This document shows, piece by piece, positions 1 to 8,100 of a stretch of DNA of 64,000 bases. The DNA is from Ideonella oryzae (lineage in GTDB: Bacteria; Pseudomonadota; Gammaproteobacteria; Burkholderiales; Burkholderiaceae_C). The stretch is from assembly GCF_024055665.1 (NCBI RefSeq), contig NZ_JAMXMC010000011.1, forward strand, positions 79,741-143,740, written 5' to 3'. Each line of letters begins with the position of its first letter. Within the stretch, counting starts at the first letter, position 1. Made by a program: the position numbers and the translations under genes. Under the pieces are notes generated by a model. The model had not been told where the DNA came from. It made no database searches and saw only the letters and a program-made list of their open reading frames with translations.

Positions 1-420
1 CACCAGGTCGACGAAGCGCTCGCCGTACTCCACCTCCAGCACCACCTCCGGGTGGGCCAGCGCAAAGGCCGCGATCATGGGGCTGAGCAGGCGCCGGCCC
101 ATGGCCGCTGGCAACGCCAGGCGCAGCCGGCCGCGCACGTCCTGCGCAGTCTGGCGAGCCTCCTGCTCGGCCTCCTCCAGCAGTTGACGGGCCTGCTGCA
201 GGCGCTCGACCAGGCGCTGTCCGGCATCGGTGAAGCGCAGCTGGCGGGTGGAGCGCTCGACCAGGCGCACGCCCAGGCGGGCCTCCAGCGCGCTCAGGCG
301 GCGCGACAGCACCGAGGGGTGGCGCTGCAAGGCGCGCCCGGCCGCGGCGAAGGAGCCCAGCGCATGCAGGGCCAGCAGGGTGGCCTGTTCATCGGCGTGC
401 TGGGGGTCGAAGGCGTCCAT
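1..420 (-). CDS. LysR-type transcriptional regulator (C-terminus beyond window)
   Basis: The minus-strand frame is open from an ATG at 420 to the window edge, giving the first 140 residues. It starts with a winged HTH typical of LysR proteins: a segment with GSFAAAGRALQRHPSVLSRR, then LEARLGVRLVERSTRQLRFTDAG. A linker helix and the start of the effector-binding domain follow. It lies 25 bp downstream of the quinone-oxidoreductase-like gene in the same direction, so it may be co-transcribed with it. The target and inducer cannot be read from the sequence. The gene is partial only because the window ends. Confidence 0.85.
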   Translation of the reverse strand, partial: MDAFDPQHADEQATLLALHALGSFAAAGRALQRHPSVLSRRLSALEARLGVRLVERSTRQLRFTDAGQRLVERLQQARQLLEEAEQEARQTAQDVRGRLRLALPAAMGRRLLSPMIAAFALAHPEVVLEVEYGERFVDLV

Positions 421-445
421 GCGCGGCAAATGCCCTCAGGGGCCC

Positions 446-1432
446 TCAAGGGACGACCAACACCAGCGCGCCCTGGTTGCGGCCCTGCTCCAGGTCGGCA
501 TGGGCGGCTGCGGCCTCGGCCAACGGGTAGCGGCGCCAGACCTGGGGCTGCAGGACGCCGGCCGTCACCGCGTCCAGCACGTCCTGCGCCCGGGCCTGGT
601 ACTCGGCCGCGGTGGCGGTGTGGGCAGCCAGCGAGGGCCGGGTGAGGAACAGCGAGCCCTTGGCGTTGAGCGTGGCCACCTCCACCGCCGGCGGCGGGCC
701 GGACGTGGCGCCGAAGGACACCATCAGGCCGCGCGGACGCAGGCAGTCCAGCGAGGCGGCCCAGGTGTCGCGCCCCACGCCGTCGTACACCACGTCGGCC
801 TTCTGCCCCTGGGTGGCCTGGGCCACCTGGGCCGGCAGCGTGGCCGGGTCGAAGACGAAGACGCTGTGGCAGCCCGCAGCCTCGGCCCGGGCGACGCTGG
901 CGGGCTTGGAGACCACGCCCATCACGAAGGCGCCGAGGTGGCGCGCCCAGGCCGCCATCAGTTGGCCCACCGCCCCGCCAGCACCGTAGATCAGCACGCG
1001 CGAGCCCGGCCCGACCTGGCCGGTGGTCTTGAGCAGGTACTGGGCGGTGATGCCCTTGAACAGGGTGGCCGCCGCCAGCTCGGGCGAGAGCCCGTCGGGC
1101 AGGCGCACCAGACGCTCGGCGGGAAAGCAGCGGGCGCTGGCGTAGGCGCCCAGCGGCCCGGTGGCGTAGCCCACCAGGTCCCCGGCGGCCAGACGCTGCA
1201 CGCCCTCGCCCACAGCCACCACCCGGCCCGCCCCTTCCAGGCCCAGGCCGGTGGGCAGCGGCAGGGGCACCGCCCCCTTGCGCTGCAGCACATCCAGCGG
1301 GTTGACGCCGATGGCCAGCTGGTCCAGCCAGACCTCGCCCGGCCCCGGGGCTTGCGGCACCATGTTCACCAGCTGCATGGCCTCGGGCCCGCCGAAGGCC
1401 TCCAGACGGATGGCCCGCACCTGTTGCGCCAT
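446..1432 (-). CDS. Zinc-independent medium-chain dehydrogenase, quinone oxidoreductase family
   Basis: A 328-residue protein of the NADPH:quinone oxidoreductase branch of the MDR superfamily. The N-terminal GroES-like domain has the LEAFGGPEAMQL start common in this branch and lacks the catalytic zinc ligands of alcohol dehydrogenases. The Rossmann domain carries GAGGAVGQ around residue 150, followed by DVVYDGVG typical of the family. It probably reduces quinones or enones with NADPH in the cytoplasm; the substrate is inferred only. It is divergent from the FAD-linked oxidase and followed by a LysR gene. Confidence 0.85.
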   Translation of the reverse strand: MAQQVRAIRLEAFGGPEAMQLVNMVPQAPGPGEVWLDQLAIGVNPLDVLQRKGAVPLPLPTGLGLEGAGRVVAVGEGVQRLAAGDLVGYATGPLGAYASARCFPAERLVRLPDGLSPELAAATLFKGITAQYLLKTTGQVGPGSRVLIYGAGGAVGQLMAAWARHLGAFVMGVVSKPASVARAEAAGCHSVFVFDPATLPAQVAQATQGQKADVVYDGVGRDTWAASLDCLRPRGLMVSFGATSGPPPAVEVATLNAKGSLFLTRPSLAAHTATAAEYQARAQDVLDAVTAGVLQPQVWRRYPLAEAAAAHADLEQGRNQGALVLVVP

Positions 1433-1478
1433 GTCTTGCTCCCGTGACTTTGTGGACCCGAGAGCGTAGTTTCGTGTG

Positions 1479-1501
1479 CCGGATCGTATAAAGACATCCG
1501 G
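1479..1501. promoter_or_regulatory. Dyad in the divergent promoter region
   Basis: CCGGAT and ATCCGG are perfect inverted arms separated by 11 bp that contain the A/T-rich run TATAAA. It lies between two divergent genes, where a repressor or activator site is expected. The sequence alone does not identify the binding protein; the nearby LysR regulator is one candidate. Confidence 0.35.
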
Positions 1502-1606
1502 ACGAACATCATCCGTGCGTGGAATGCACGAATGACCGGGTCGTCGCGCTCCCCGGCGCGGCCGGAATGCGGTGCAATGGCCGGATCACGGTTCTGCCCT
1601 GCCCCC

Positions 1607-3016
1607 ATGAACGCCTCCTGCCTTCCCGGCCTGCCCCCGCGTCCGCTGCCCGCCGAGATGCTGGCCCAGCTCCAGGCCCGCTTCGGCGCCCAGCTCTCCA
1701 CCGCGGCAGCGGTGCGGCAGCAGCACGGGCGCGACGAATCCCCCTTCGACGTGCCCCCGCCCGATGCGGTGCTGTTCTGCCAGTCCACCGAGGACGTGGC
1801 CGACGCCGTGCGCCTGGCCGCCCAGTACCGGGTGCCGGTGATCCCCTACGGCGCGGGCTCCTCGCTGGAGGGCCATCTGCTGGCGGTGCAGGGCGGCCTG
1901 TCGCTGGATCTCTCACGCATGGGCGAGGTGCTGGAGTTGCAGCCCGAGGACCTGACGGTGACCGTGCAGGCCGGCGTGCTGCGCACCCAGCTCAACCAGG
2001 CGGTGCGCCACGCCGGGCTGTTCTTCCCGATCGACCCGGGTGCGGACGCCTCCATCGGCGGCATGGCGGCCACCCGGGCCTCCGGCACGAACGCGGTGCG
2101 CTACGGCACCATGCGCGAGAACGTGCTGGGCCTGACGGTGGTGACCGCCCAGGGCGAGGTGATCCGCACCGGCACCCGGGCGCGCAAGTCCAGCGCCGGT
2201 TACGACCTGACCCGGCTGCTGGTGGGCAGTGAAGGCACGCTGGGCGTCATCACCGAGATCACGCTGCGCCTGCACCCACTGCCCGAGCATGTGGCCGCGG
2301 CCATCTGCTCCTTCCCCGATGTGGCCAGCGCCGTGCAGACCACCATCGCCCTCATCCAGATGGGCGTGCCCATCGCCCGCTGCGAGCTGATGGATGCGCA
2401 CGCGGTGCGCGCCGTCAACGCCCGCGACCACCTGGGGCTGAAGGAGAGCCCGCTGCTGCTGATGGAGTTCCACGGCAGCCCGGCGGGCGTGGCCGAGCAG
2501 ACCGCGGTGGTGCAGGAACTGGCCCGCGAACACGGCGGCGAGGACTTCCAGTGGGCCACCACGCCGGAGGAGCGCACCCGGCTGTGGGCGGCGCGCCACC
2601 ATGCCTTCTTCTCGACCCTGCAGATGCGCCCGGGCAGCCGCGCCATCACCACCGACGCCTGCGTGCCCATCTCGCGCCTGGCCGAGAACGTGGTGCAGGC
2701 CCTGGACGAGGCGGCGGCCGCCGGCCTGCCCCATGCCGCGGTGGGCCATGTGGGCGACGGCAACTTCCACATGATCTACCTGATCGACCCAGCCCGGCCC
2801 GAGGAGCGCGAGGTGGTGGAACAGCTCAACGAACAGCTGGTGCGCCGGGCCATCGCCAGCGGCGGCACCTGCACCGGCGAGCACGGCATTGGCCTGCACA
2901 AGCAGGGCTTTCTACGGGAGGAGGCCGGCGAGGGCGGCGTGGCGATGATGCGCGCCCTCAAGGCCGCGCTCGATCCGCATCAGATCTTGAACCCGGGGAA
3001 GATCTTCCAGGCCTGA
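1607..3016 (+). CDS. FAD-linked oxidase, D-lactate dehydrogenase/GlcD type
   Basis: About 469 residues. The N-terminal FAD-binding type 4 (PCMH) domain includes VIPYGAGSSLEGH and DPGADASIGGMAATRASG, and the C-terminal FAD-oxidase domain includes HVGDGNFH and GEHGIG. These are the flavin- and substrate-binding signatures of D-2-hydroxyacid dehydrogenases (cytochrome-type D-lactate dehydrogenase, glycolate oxidase GlcD). The open frame extends 25 codons upstream, but the ATG at 1607 begins the conserved length and is preferred. D-lactate or another D-2-hydroxyacid is the likely substrate, with electrons passed to the respiratory chain. Confidence 0.88.
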   Translation: MNASCLPGLPPRPLPAEMLAQLQARFGAQLSTAAAVRQQHGRDESPFDVPPPDAVLFCQSTEDVADAVRLAAQYRVPVIPYGAGSSLEGHLLAVQGGLSLDLSRMGEVLELQPEDLTVTVQAGVLRTQLNQAVRHAGLFFPIDPGADASIGGMAATRASGTNAVRYGTMRENVLGLTVVTAQGEVIRTGTRARKSSAGYDLTRLLVGSEGTLGVITEITLRLHPLPEHVAAAICSFPDVASAVQTTIALIQMGVPIARCELMDAHAVRAVNARDHLGLKESPLLLMEFHGSPAGVAEQTAVVQELAREHGGEDFQWATTPEERTRLWAARHHAFFSTLQMRPGSRAITTDACVPISRLAENVVQALDEAAAAGLPHAAVGHVGDGNFHMIYLIDPARPEEREVVEQLNEQLVRRAIASGGTCTGEHGIGLHKQGFLREEAGEGGVAMMRALKAALDPHQILNPGKIFQA

Positions 3017-3048
3017 GGGGCGCAAGAGATGGCCCGTCAAACAGGGGG

Positions 3049-3079
3049 TTGACCATGAAGTGTGCAATTTGCACATAAT
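3049..3079 (+). promoter_or_regulatory. Promoter with embedded palindromic operator
   Basis: A TTGACC element at 3049-3054 and CATAAT at 3074-3079 form a plausible but long-spaced (19 bp) sigma-70 promoter. Between them lies the perfect 15-bp dyad TGTGCAATTTGCACA (3061-3075, central T). A protein bound there would cover the spacer and the upstream part of the -10, so repression, or MerR-like spacer correction, is possible. Confidence 0.5.
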
Positions 3080-3111
3080 CTCGGTATCCCTTAGCCAGCC
3101 GAAAGCCAGCC

Positions 3112-3822
3112 ATGTCCCCATCCCCCCGCCCCTCCAGCCACCTGCTGCGCGGTGCCCTGCTGGCCGCGCTGGCCGGCACCGCCCTGCAGGCGGGCGCGGC
3201 CGGCATCCAGGTCGGCCTCAGCGGCAAGACCTACGCCGACAGCGCCCTGTCCTGCGCGCTGCATCCCACGGCGGGCCTGTCGCCCCGGGTGACGGCGGGC
3301 CTCTACCAGCCCGCCAAGCGGGCGCGCGCCACGGTCAGCCTCAACGGGGCGCAGGTGGCCCAGGTGACGGCCACCCAGCCGGATGCCACGGTGTGGCTGG
3401 CCGCCAAGCCGAACACGGTGCAGGTGACTTTGAGCGCCCGGGTGGCCGACCGCTATGCCTTTGATGGCACGCCCACCTTCCCCGGCCAGCCCAATGTGTG
3501 CATCCCCGACACCCGGGGCAACAGTGTCTCGGGTGACCTGGAAACCGCGGCCAGCGGCACCTCTTACGCCACGGTGACGCCGGGTTGCGCGCTGAACCCG
3601 CAGACGGGCCTGACCCAGCCTTACGTCACCCTGTTCGACAACGGCGGCTATCTGCTCAACGTGAGCCTGAACACCGTGCCGCTGACCCAGCTGAGCAGCA
3701 GCCGGCCCAAGGCCACGCTGTTCCTGGCCCCCGGTCTGAACGTGGTCACCGTCGCGGCTGGCAGCCTGTCCACCGACGCCTATGTGCGCGACGGGGGCAG
3801 CGGCACATGCACCCTGCCCTGA
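3112..3822 (+). CDS. Secreted protein with duplicated domain, unknown function
   Basis: A 236-residue protein with a signal peptide (hydrophobic LLRGALLAALAGTALQAGAA) and probable cleavage near residue 30. The mature part is two copies of a domain of about 95 residues. Each copy has a Cys-Ala-Leu-x-Pro start, a TGL/AGL-P-V-T segment, a VSLN element, P-x-AT-x-x-LA, then N-x-V-x-V and a D-x-Y close to the end. Each copy also has cysteines suitable for disulfides. I do not recognise the family. It probably acts in the periplasm or outside the cell. The operator-bearing promoter just upstream suggests dedicated regulation. Confidence 0.7.
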   Translation: MSPSPRPSSHLLRGALLAALAGTALQAGAAGIQVGLSGKTYADSALSCALHPTAGLSPRVTAGLYQPAKRARATVSLNGAQVAQVTATQPDATVWLAAKPNTVQVTLSARVADRYAFDGTPTFPGQPNVCIPDTRGNSVSGDLETAASGTSYATVTPGCALNPQTGLTQPYVTLFDNGGYLLNVSLNTVPLTQLSSSRPKATLFLAPGLNVVTVAAGSLSTDAYVRDGGSGTCTLP

Positions 3823-3838
3823 ACGGCGCCGAAACGGC

Positions 3839-4603
3839 TCAGGCCTTGGCGTCCACGTAAACGCCACGACCGGCGCGGTCCAGCGCCAAGGTCAGCAGTT
3901 GTCCGTGCAGGCTGAACTGCCCGGCCTGGGCCCGGCAGGCCACCAACTGGACCAGGGCCTCGAACTGTGGCGACTTGACCCGCAGGATGCTGCCCACCGG
4001 CACCGCCACCGGGTACAGCAGGGACAGGCCGGTGAAGGACAGGTCCTTGAGCCGGGCGTGACGGGGCCGGGCATCGCCCTTCACCCACACCGCAACCATC
4101 GCCACGCGCTCGAAGCGCTCACTCTGTCGCCGCCCCAGCAACTCGGGCGCGGCGGATCGGCTGGGCGCCGGCGTGAGCGGGCTGTCACAGCGCAGGCAGC
4201 GCGGATCCTGGGCCAGCGGTGTGCGGCGGGTGAAGCCGCAGAAGGGGCAATCGGCCGGTGTGGCCGACGCCGGTGACGGCGCACCGCGCCGCGCCTGCGC
4301 TGCCGGTGGCGCGGACGCCGCATGGGGTGGCGGCTTGGGGGCCGCGGCAGGCGGCGCGGCCGGTGGCATGGACGAAGCGCGCGGCGGGCGCTTGAGGGTG
4401 CGGTCGTAGGCCGCCCGGCGCTCCGGGTCGCTCAGCACCTCGTAGGCCGCATTCAGCCTCGCCGCCAGCTCGGGGTCGCCCCCCAGGTCGGGATGGGCCC
4501 GCAGCGTGCTCATCAGCGCCCGCCATGCGGCCTTGATGACCTCGGGCGGGGCCTCGGGCTGGACGTGAAGCAGGCGGTAGAGGTTGCGGCGTTCGCGGCG
4601 CAT
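3839..4603 (-). CDS. J-domain / zinc-ribbon / PilZ fusion protein
   Basis: A 254-residue protein with three parts. Residues 5-70 are a DnaJ-type J domain with the HPD motif and DPERRAAYDRTL, expected to stimulate an Hsp70 ATPase. Residues 71-125 are a Pro/Ala linker followed by CPFCGF and CLRC, a likely zinc ribbon. Residues 155-250 look like PilZ, opening with RQSERFERV and containing LKDLSFTGLSL, which resembles the RxxxR and D/NxSxxG c-di-GMP-binding motifs; one arginine spacing is imperfect. It is presumably a cytoplasmic cochaperone or adaptor responding to c-di-GMP; the coupling is inference. It is convergent with the secreted-protein gene. Confidence 0.75.
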   Translation of the reverse strand: MRRERRNLYRLLHVQPEAPPEVIKAAWRALMSTLRAHPDLGGDPELAARLNAAYEVLSDPERRAAYDRTLKRPPRASSMPPAAPPAAAPKPPPHAASAPPAAQARRGAPSPASATPADCPFCGFTRRTPLAQDPRCLRCDSPLTPAPSRSAAPELLGRRQSERFERVAMVAVWVKGDARPRHARLKDLSFTGLSLLYPVAVPVGSILRVKSPQFEALVQLVACRAQAGQFSLHGQLLTLALDRAGRGVYVDAKA

Positions 4604-4631
4604 GAGTAGTCAGATCACTTGTTTCCGCTGG

Positions 4632-5156
4632 CTATTGAGAGGGCACAAAAAAATGAACGAGAACTGAGGTTCTGTTGTCAGGTTGAAAATGTTTCGTCAT
4701 TGCGATGTACCTCCCTACGGGCACCTCGAATGAAAGTCTATCAATGCTTGCGTCGGACCCAAGACATGCGGCATCAAACACAAGGATCAGAGAGGACTTG
4801 AACTCCACTGGCAACATTTCGTCTGGATCATCAGGCGTACTTTTGATTGTCTTCTCGAGTAGAGATGCCACGTCAACACCGGGATCACCGTAATAAACGC
4901 GCACTATCCTTGGAAGCTCGCCTAGAGGTGTCCAGATTAAGGTCTCAAGCGGCATATCGCCTAGTACCAATGCATCTCGATCGCCCACTGAGACCTTTCC
5001 GAGGTAATCCGAAACAGCGCAGGCCCTTTTATAGTCATTCGGGAAATCCGGCTCAATGTCACCTGAAACTGAATTGCCAGCGAGTCCCCGCCAACGATTT
5101 ACCACTTCCATTTCAACACAGACTAGAGGTCCCCCGCCAGAAACTATTGACTTCAT
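4632..5156 (-). CDS. Imm21-like immunity protein for the RHS toxin
   Basis: A 174-residue soluble protein immediately downstream (15 bp) of the RHS gene in the same direction. The sequence has the Imm21 pattern: an N-terminal SGGGPL, a W-x-G, then DYKRACAVSDYLG, then ALVLGDMPLET, and an aromatic R-V-Y-Y-G stretch. Position and family both indicate that it neutralises the toxin tip of the neighbouring RHS protein in the cytoplasm. Its base composition is clearly more AT-rich than that of the surrounding genes and matches the toxin tip, as expected for an exchangeable toxin-immunity module. Confidence 0.78.
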   Translation of the reverse strand: MKSIVSGGGPLVCVEMEVVNRWRGLAGNSVSGDIEPDFPNDYKRACAVSDYLGKVSVGDRDALVLGDMPLETLIWTPLGELPRIVRVYYGDPGVDVASLLEKTIKSTPDDPDEMLPVEFKSSLILVFDAACLGSDASIDRLSFEVPVGRYIAMTKHFQPDNRTSVLVHFFVPSQ

Positions 5157-5171
5157 GTCACGACCTCACCT

Positions 5172-8100
5172 TCACACACCCGACAGCCATCGAATACGTC
5201 CACCTTGTTCGTTACTGCAACCTCGACATTGAGGGTAGTACCTTTGCGGCTTGCCATCTGGATTGAGCTTAGTTGGGTCTTGATGATCGCCTACCCAGTT
5301 ACCACTCTTTGTTCCGGGAGTCGTAGTACCGCATGTGTGGCAGCCATCCCGATTGCCGATCTCATTAATTTTGTCCTGCTGTTCCTTTGTAGGCCTAGGA
5401 GTGGGGCCAGCGGGAACCGATTCGCCGGCATTTGGCCCAGGTCCGACATTGCTTGGTACGTTGCTATTTGCACCCTCACTAAGGAGGACACCTTCAAGCC
5501 AAGAAGCTGCCCTGTCAATCAGTCCGCCGATAAGAGCACCGGCAGTGACACTACCTCCAATAATTGTTGGGGCTCCTAAGCCGCACACTCCACCGGATGC
5601 CACCGCACAGCCACCAGCGATCACTGTACCTGTTGTTCCGCCTAGCACTGCACCCGTGGCGACCAGTTGTTCCCGGCGCCGGGAACCGTTTGAGCTTGAC
5701 GCAGAACTTTGGCAATTGCCCCCCATCGCCCTGCAGTCGGCATCACTGAATCGTCCATCCGGATCCGTATACCGATAAGGATTGTTGTTGGCGTACCAAT
5801 AGCGGTTGAAGTTCTCCCCGGTGTTGGCGTTAGTGGGTTCCGGGTCCGGGCTGAGGAAGCGACCGATGAGGGGATCGTAGTAGCGCTGCTGCATCTGCAC
5901 CAGATCCGTGGTGGTGTCATGGTGGTGCCCTGCGTAGCCCACCGCGCTGGGGTTGGTGCCCGCCCAGCCGTCCCCCCAGGGGTCGTATTGCACCTGCTGG
6001 GTCAGGGCCGCGCCGCTGTTGGTGCGCGCCACGGGGCTGCCCAGGCCATCGGTGTGCACATAGGCCACGACGCCGTTGCTCACTTCTGCCACGAGCTTGC
6101 CGTCCAGGTAGGCGTGCAGTGTGGTGTTGCTCACCTGCCCATTGGCCGCCAGGCTCTGCTTGTAGAACAGCTGGCCATCTTTGCCATAGACGGTGATGAG
6201 CCGACTTCCATCCGCATTGGTCACCAGGGCGCGACGGCCCAGGCCGTCGTACTGATAGCCCACCGTGGCCGGACCTGTGACACCGGTCAGGCGGTCTTCC
6301 TGGTCCCAGCTCAGAACCAGCGGCCCGCGTTGGGTGACCCGTCCACCATCATCCTGCTGAACGGCCCAGGCCTGCCCGTTCACGGTAAGACCGCTGATGC
6401 GGTTGGCGCCGTTGTAGCCCAGGGTGATGTTCTGGTTCTGCCGGGTCATCGTGCGGATGTTGTCCAGCGGATCGAAGGTGTAACTCGCTGCCCCCCATTG
6501 CTGGCTGGACGTCACACCGGTGAGGCGATCTGCATCGTCATAGGCCATGCTGCGGGTGGTCAGCCCACTGCGCGCGCTGTCCGTGATGCTGGCGATGTTG
6601 GCGTTGGGGTCGTAGGCGTAGCTGTCGTTGATGGGCGAGCTGGCCCCCGTGTCCTTGATTGACTGGAGCAGGTAACGACCATTGAGCCCCACAGTGCGTT
6701 TGATGCCATTGCCATAGCTGTAGCCAGACACAGCACCATTGGGGTAGCGGGTGACCCCCGTGACATGACTACCCACGGCCGTGGCTTCACCAAAGGCGTT
6801 GGGACTGAAGTTCAGCGTGGTCCCGTTTGGATAGACGAGCCCGCTGGTGTTGCCCAGGCTGTCGTACACATGGGTGAAGGCATACGAGTTGCCGCCAACC
6901 GTCAGGGCTTCGGTGGTCAACAACCGGCGCGCGTTGTAGTCGTAGCTCCAGGCGGTGGCGCCCTTGGTCACGGTGTCTGGCAGGCCGTCCGGCGTCAGCG
7001 TGCGCGTGATGTTGGGCGTCACGCCATCGCCATAGCTGGTCGTCAACAGGCGATTGCGGCTGTCGTAGCCGTAGCTGGTCTTGGCCGTCGCCGACACCGA
7101 GCCCTGCTGGCAATCGGTGGTACTGCTCAGACTTTGACCATCGGCATGCCAAGCCACGTTGCCGGCGGCGTCATAGCTCTGAACTTCGGCATAGCCCCCC
7201 GGTGTGATGACCTTGCACAGCCGGAAGTACTTGTCGTAGACGTAGTTGGTGGTGGCTTGCAGCGTGCTGCCCTGGAAGCTGCCGCTGCGCGTCACGACCA
7301 ACGCATTGCCATAGTTGTTGCGGGTAACGCTGTTGGTGTAGAGCGGGCCCACCAGCGACACCGGCCAGGTGTCCACCGGCTGGTCATACGCTTGGTAGCT
7401 CACGGTGGTGGCCAACGACCGCGGGTTCGTGGTGCGTGTCTGGAAACCACTCAGGTAATCGATCGTGGTCTTGAGGGTGCCCAGTTCGCTGGAAGCCAAG
7501 ACCTGATAAGGCCGCCCCAAGACATCGCGCAACGTACTCGTGCCAGCGTACTGGCCAGACCAAGTGGTGAGGCTGGCCATGGGGTAGGACTCGAACAGCG
7601 GCTGGCCGTCTTCATCAAAGGAGCGCACGATAAAGCGCGAGGTGCCCCCGGCGTTTGCGCTGTCGTAGCGGCGCGAGATGATAGGGCGCCACAGGCCATC
7701 AAAATAGTTTTCTTCTACCAGACTGCCCGTAGTCAGGCGCTGCACCCAGTGACCCGCTGGTACGCCATACTCGGACCCTGTGGATTGGGCAAAGGTCACC
7801 ACGGTGGGGCTGTAGCTCACCGTGTCGTTGGGATAGGTGATTTGCTTGAGTCGCCCCAGCGCGTCGTAAGCGTAGTTGGTCGTGTATCCGGCCTCGTCCG
7901 TCAGCGCTGTGATCTTGCCGTAGCCATTGACGACCGACTTCTTTGTGCGTGCATCTGGATAGGTGATGGTGCGCGGTACGCCGCGGTAGTAGTCGGTAAG
8001 CTTGATCTTGTGGGCATCCTGGGCACCATCGGTGACCGTGGCCATTGTCCCGTCGGCGTTGTAGGTGTAGATGCCACGCCAGAAGCCAAACTCGTAGTCA

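Noticed and set aside
4640..4665. T-run with a short stem at the end of the immunity gene as terminator
   Set aside because: The stem is 5 bp and the T-run lies within the coding sequence (two Phe codons).
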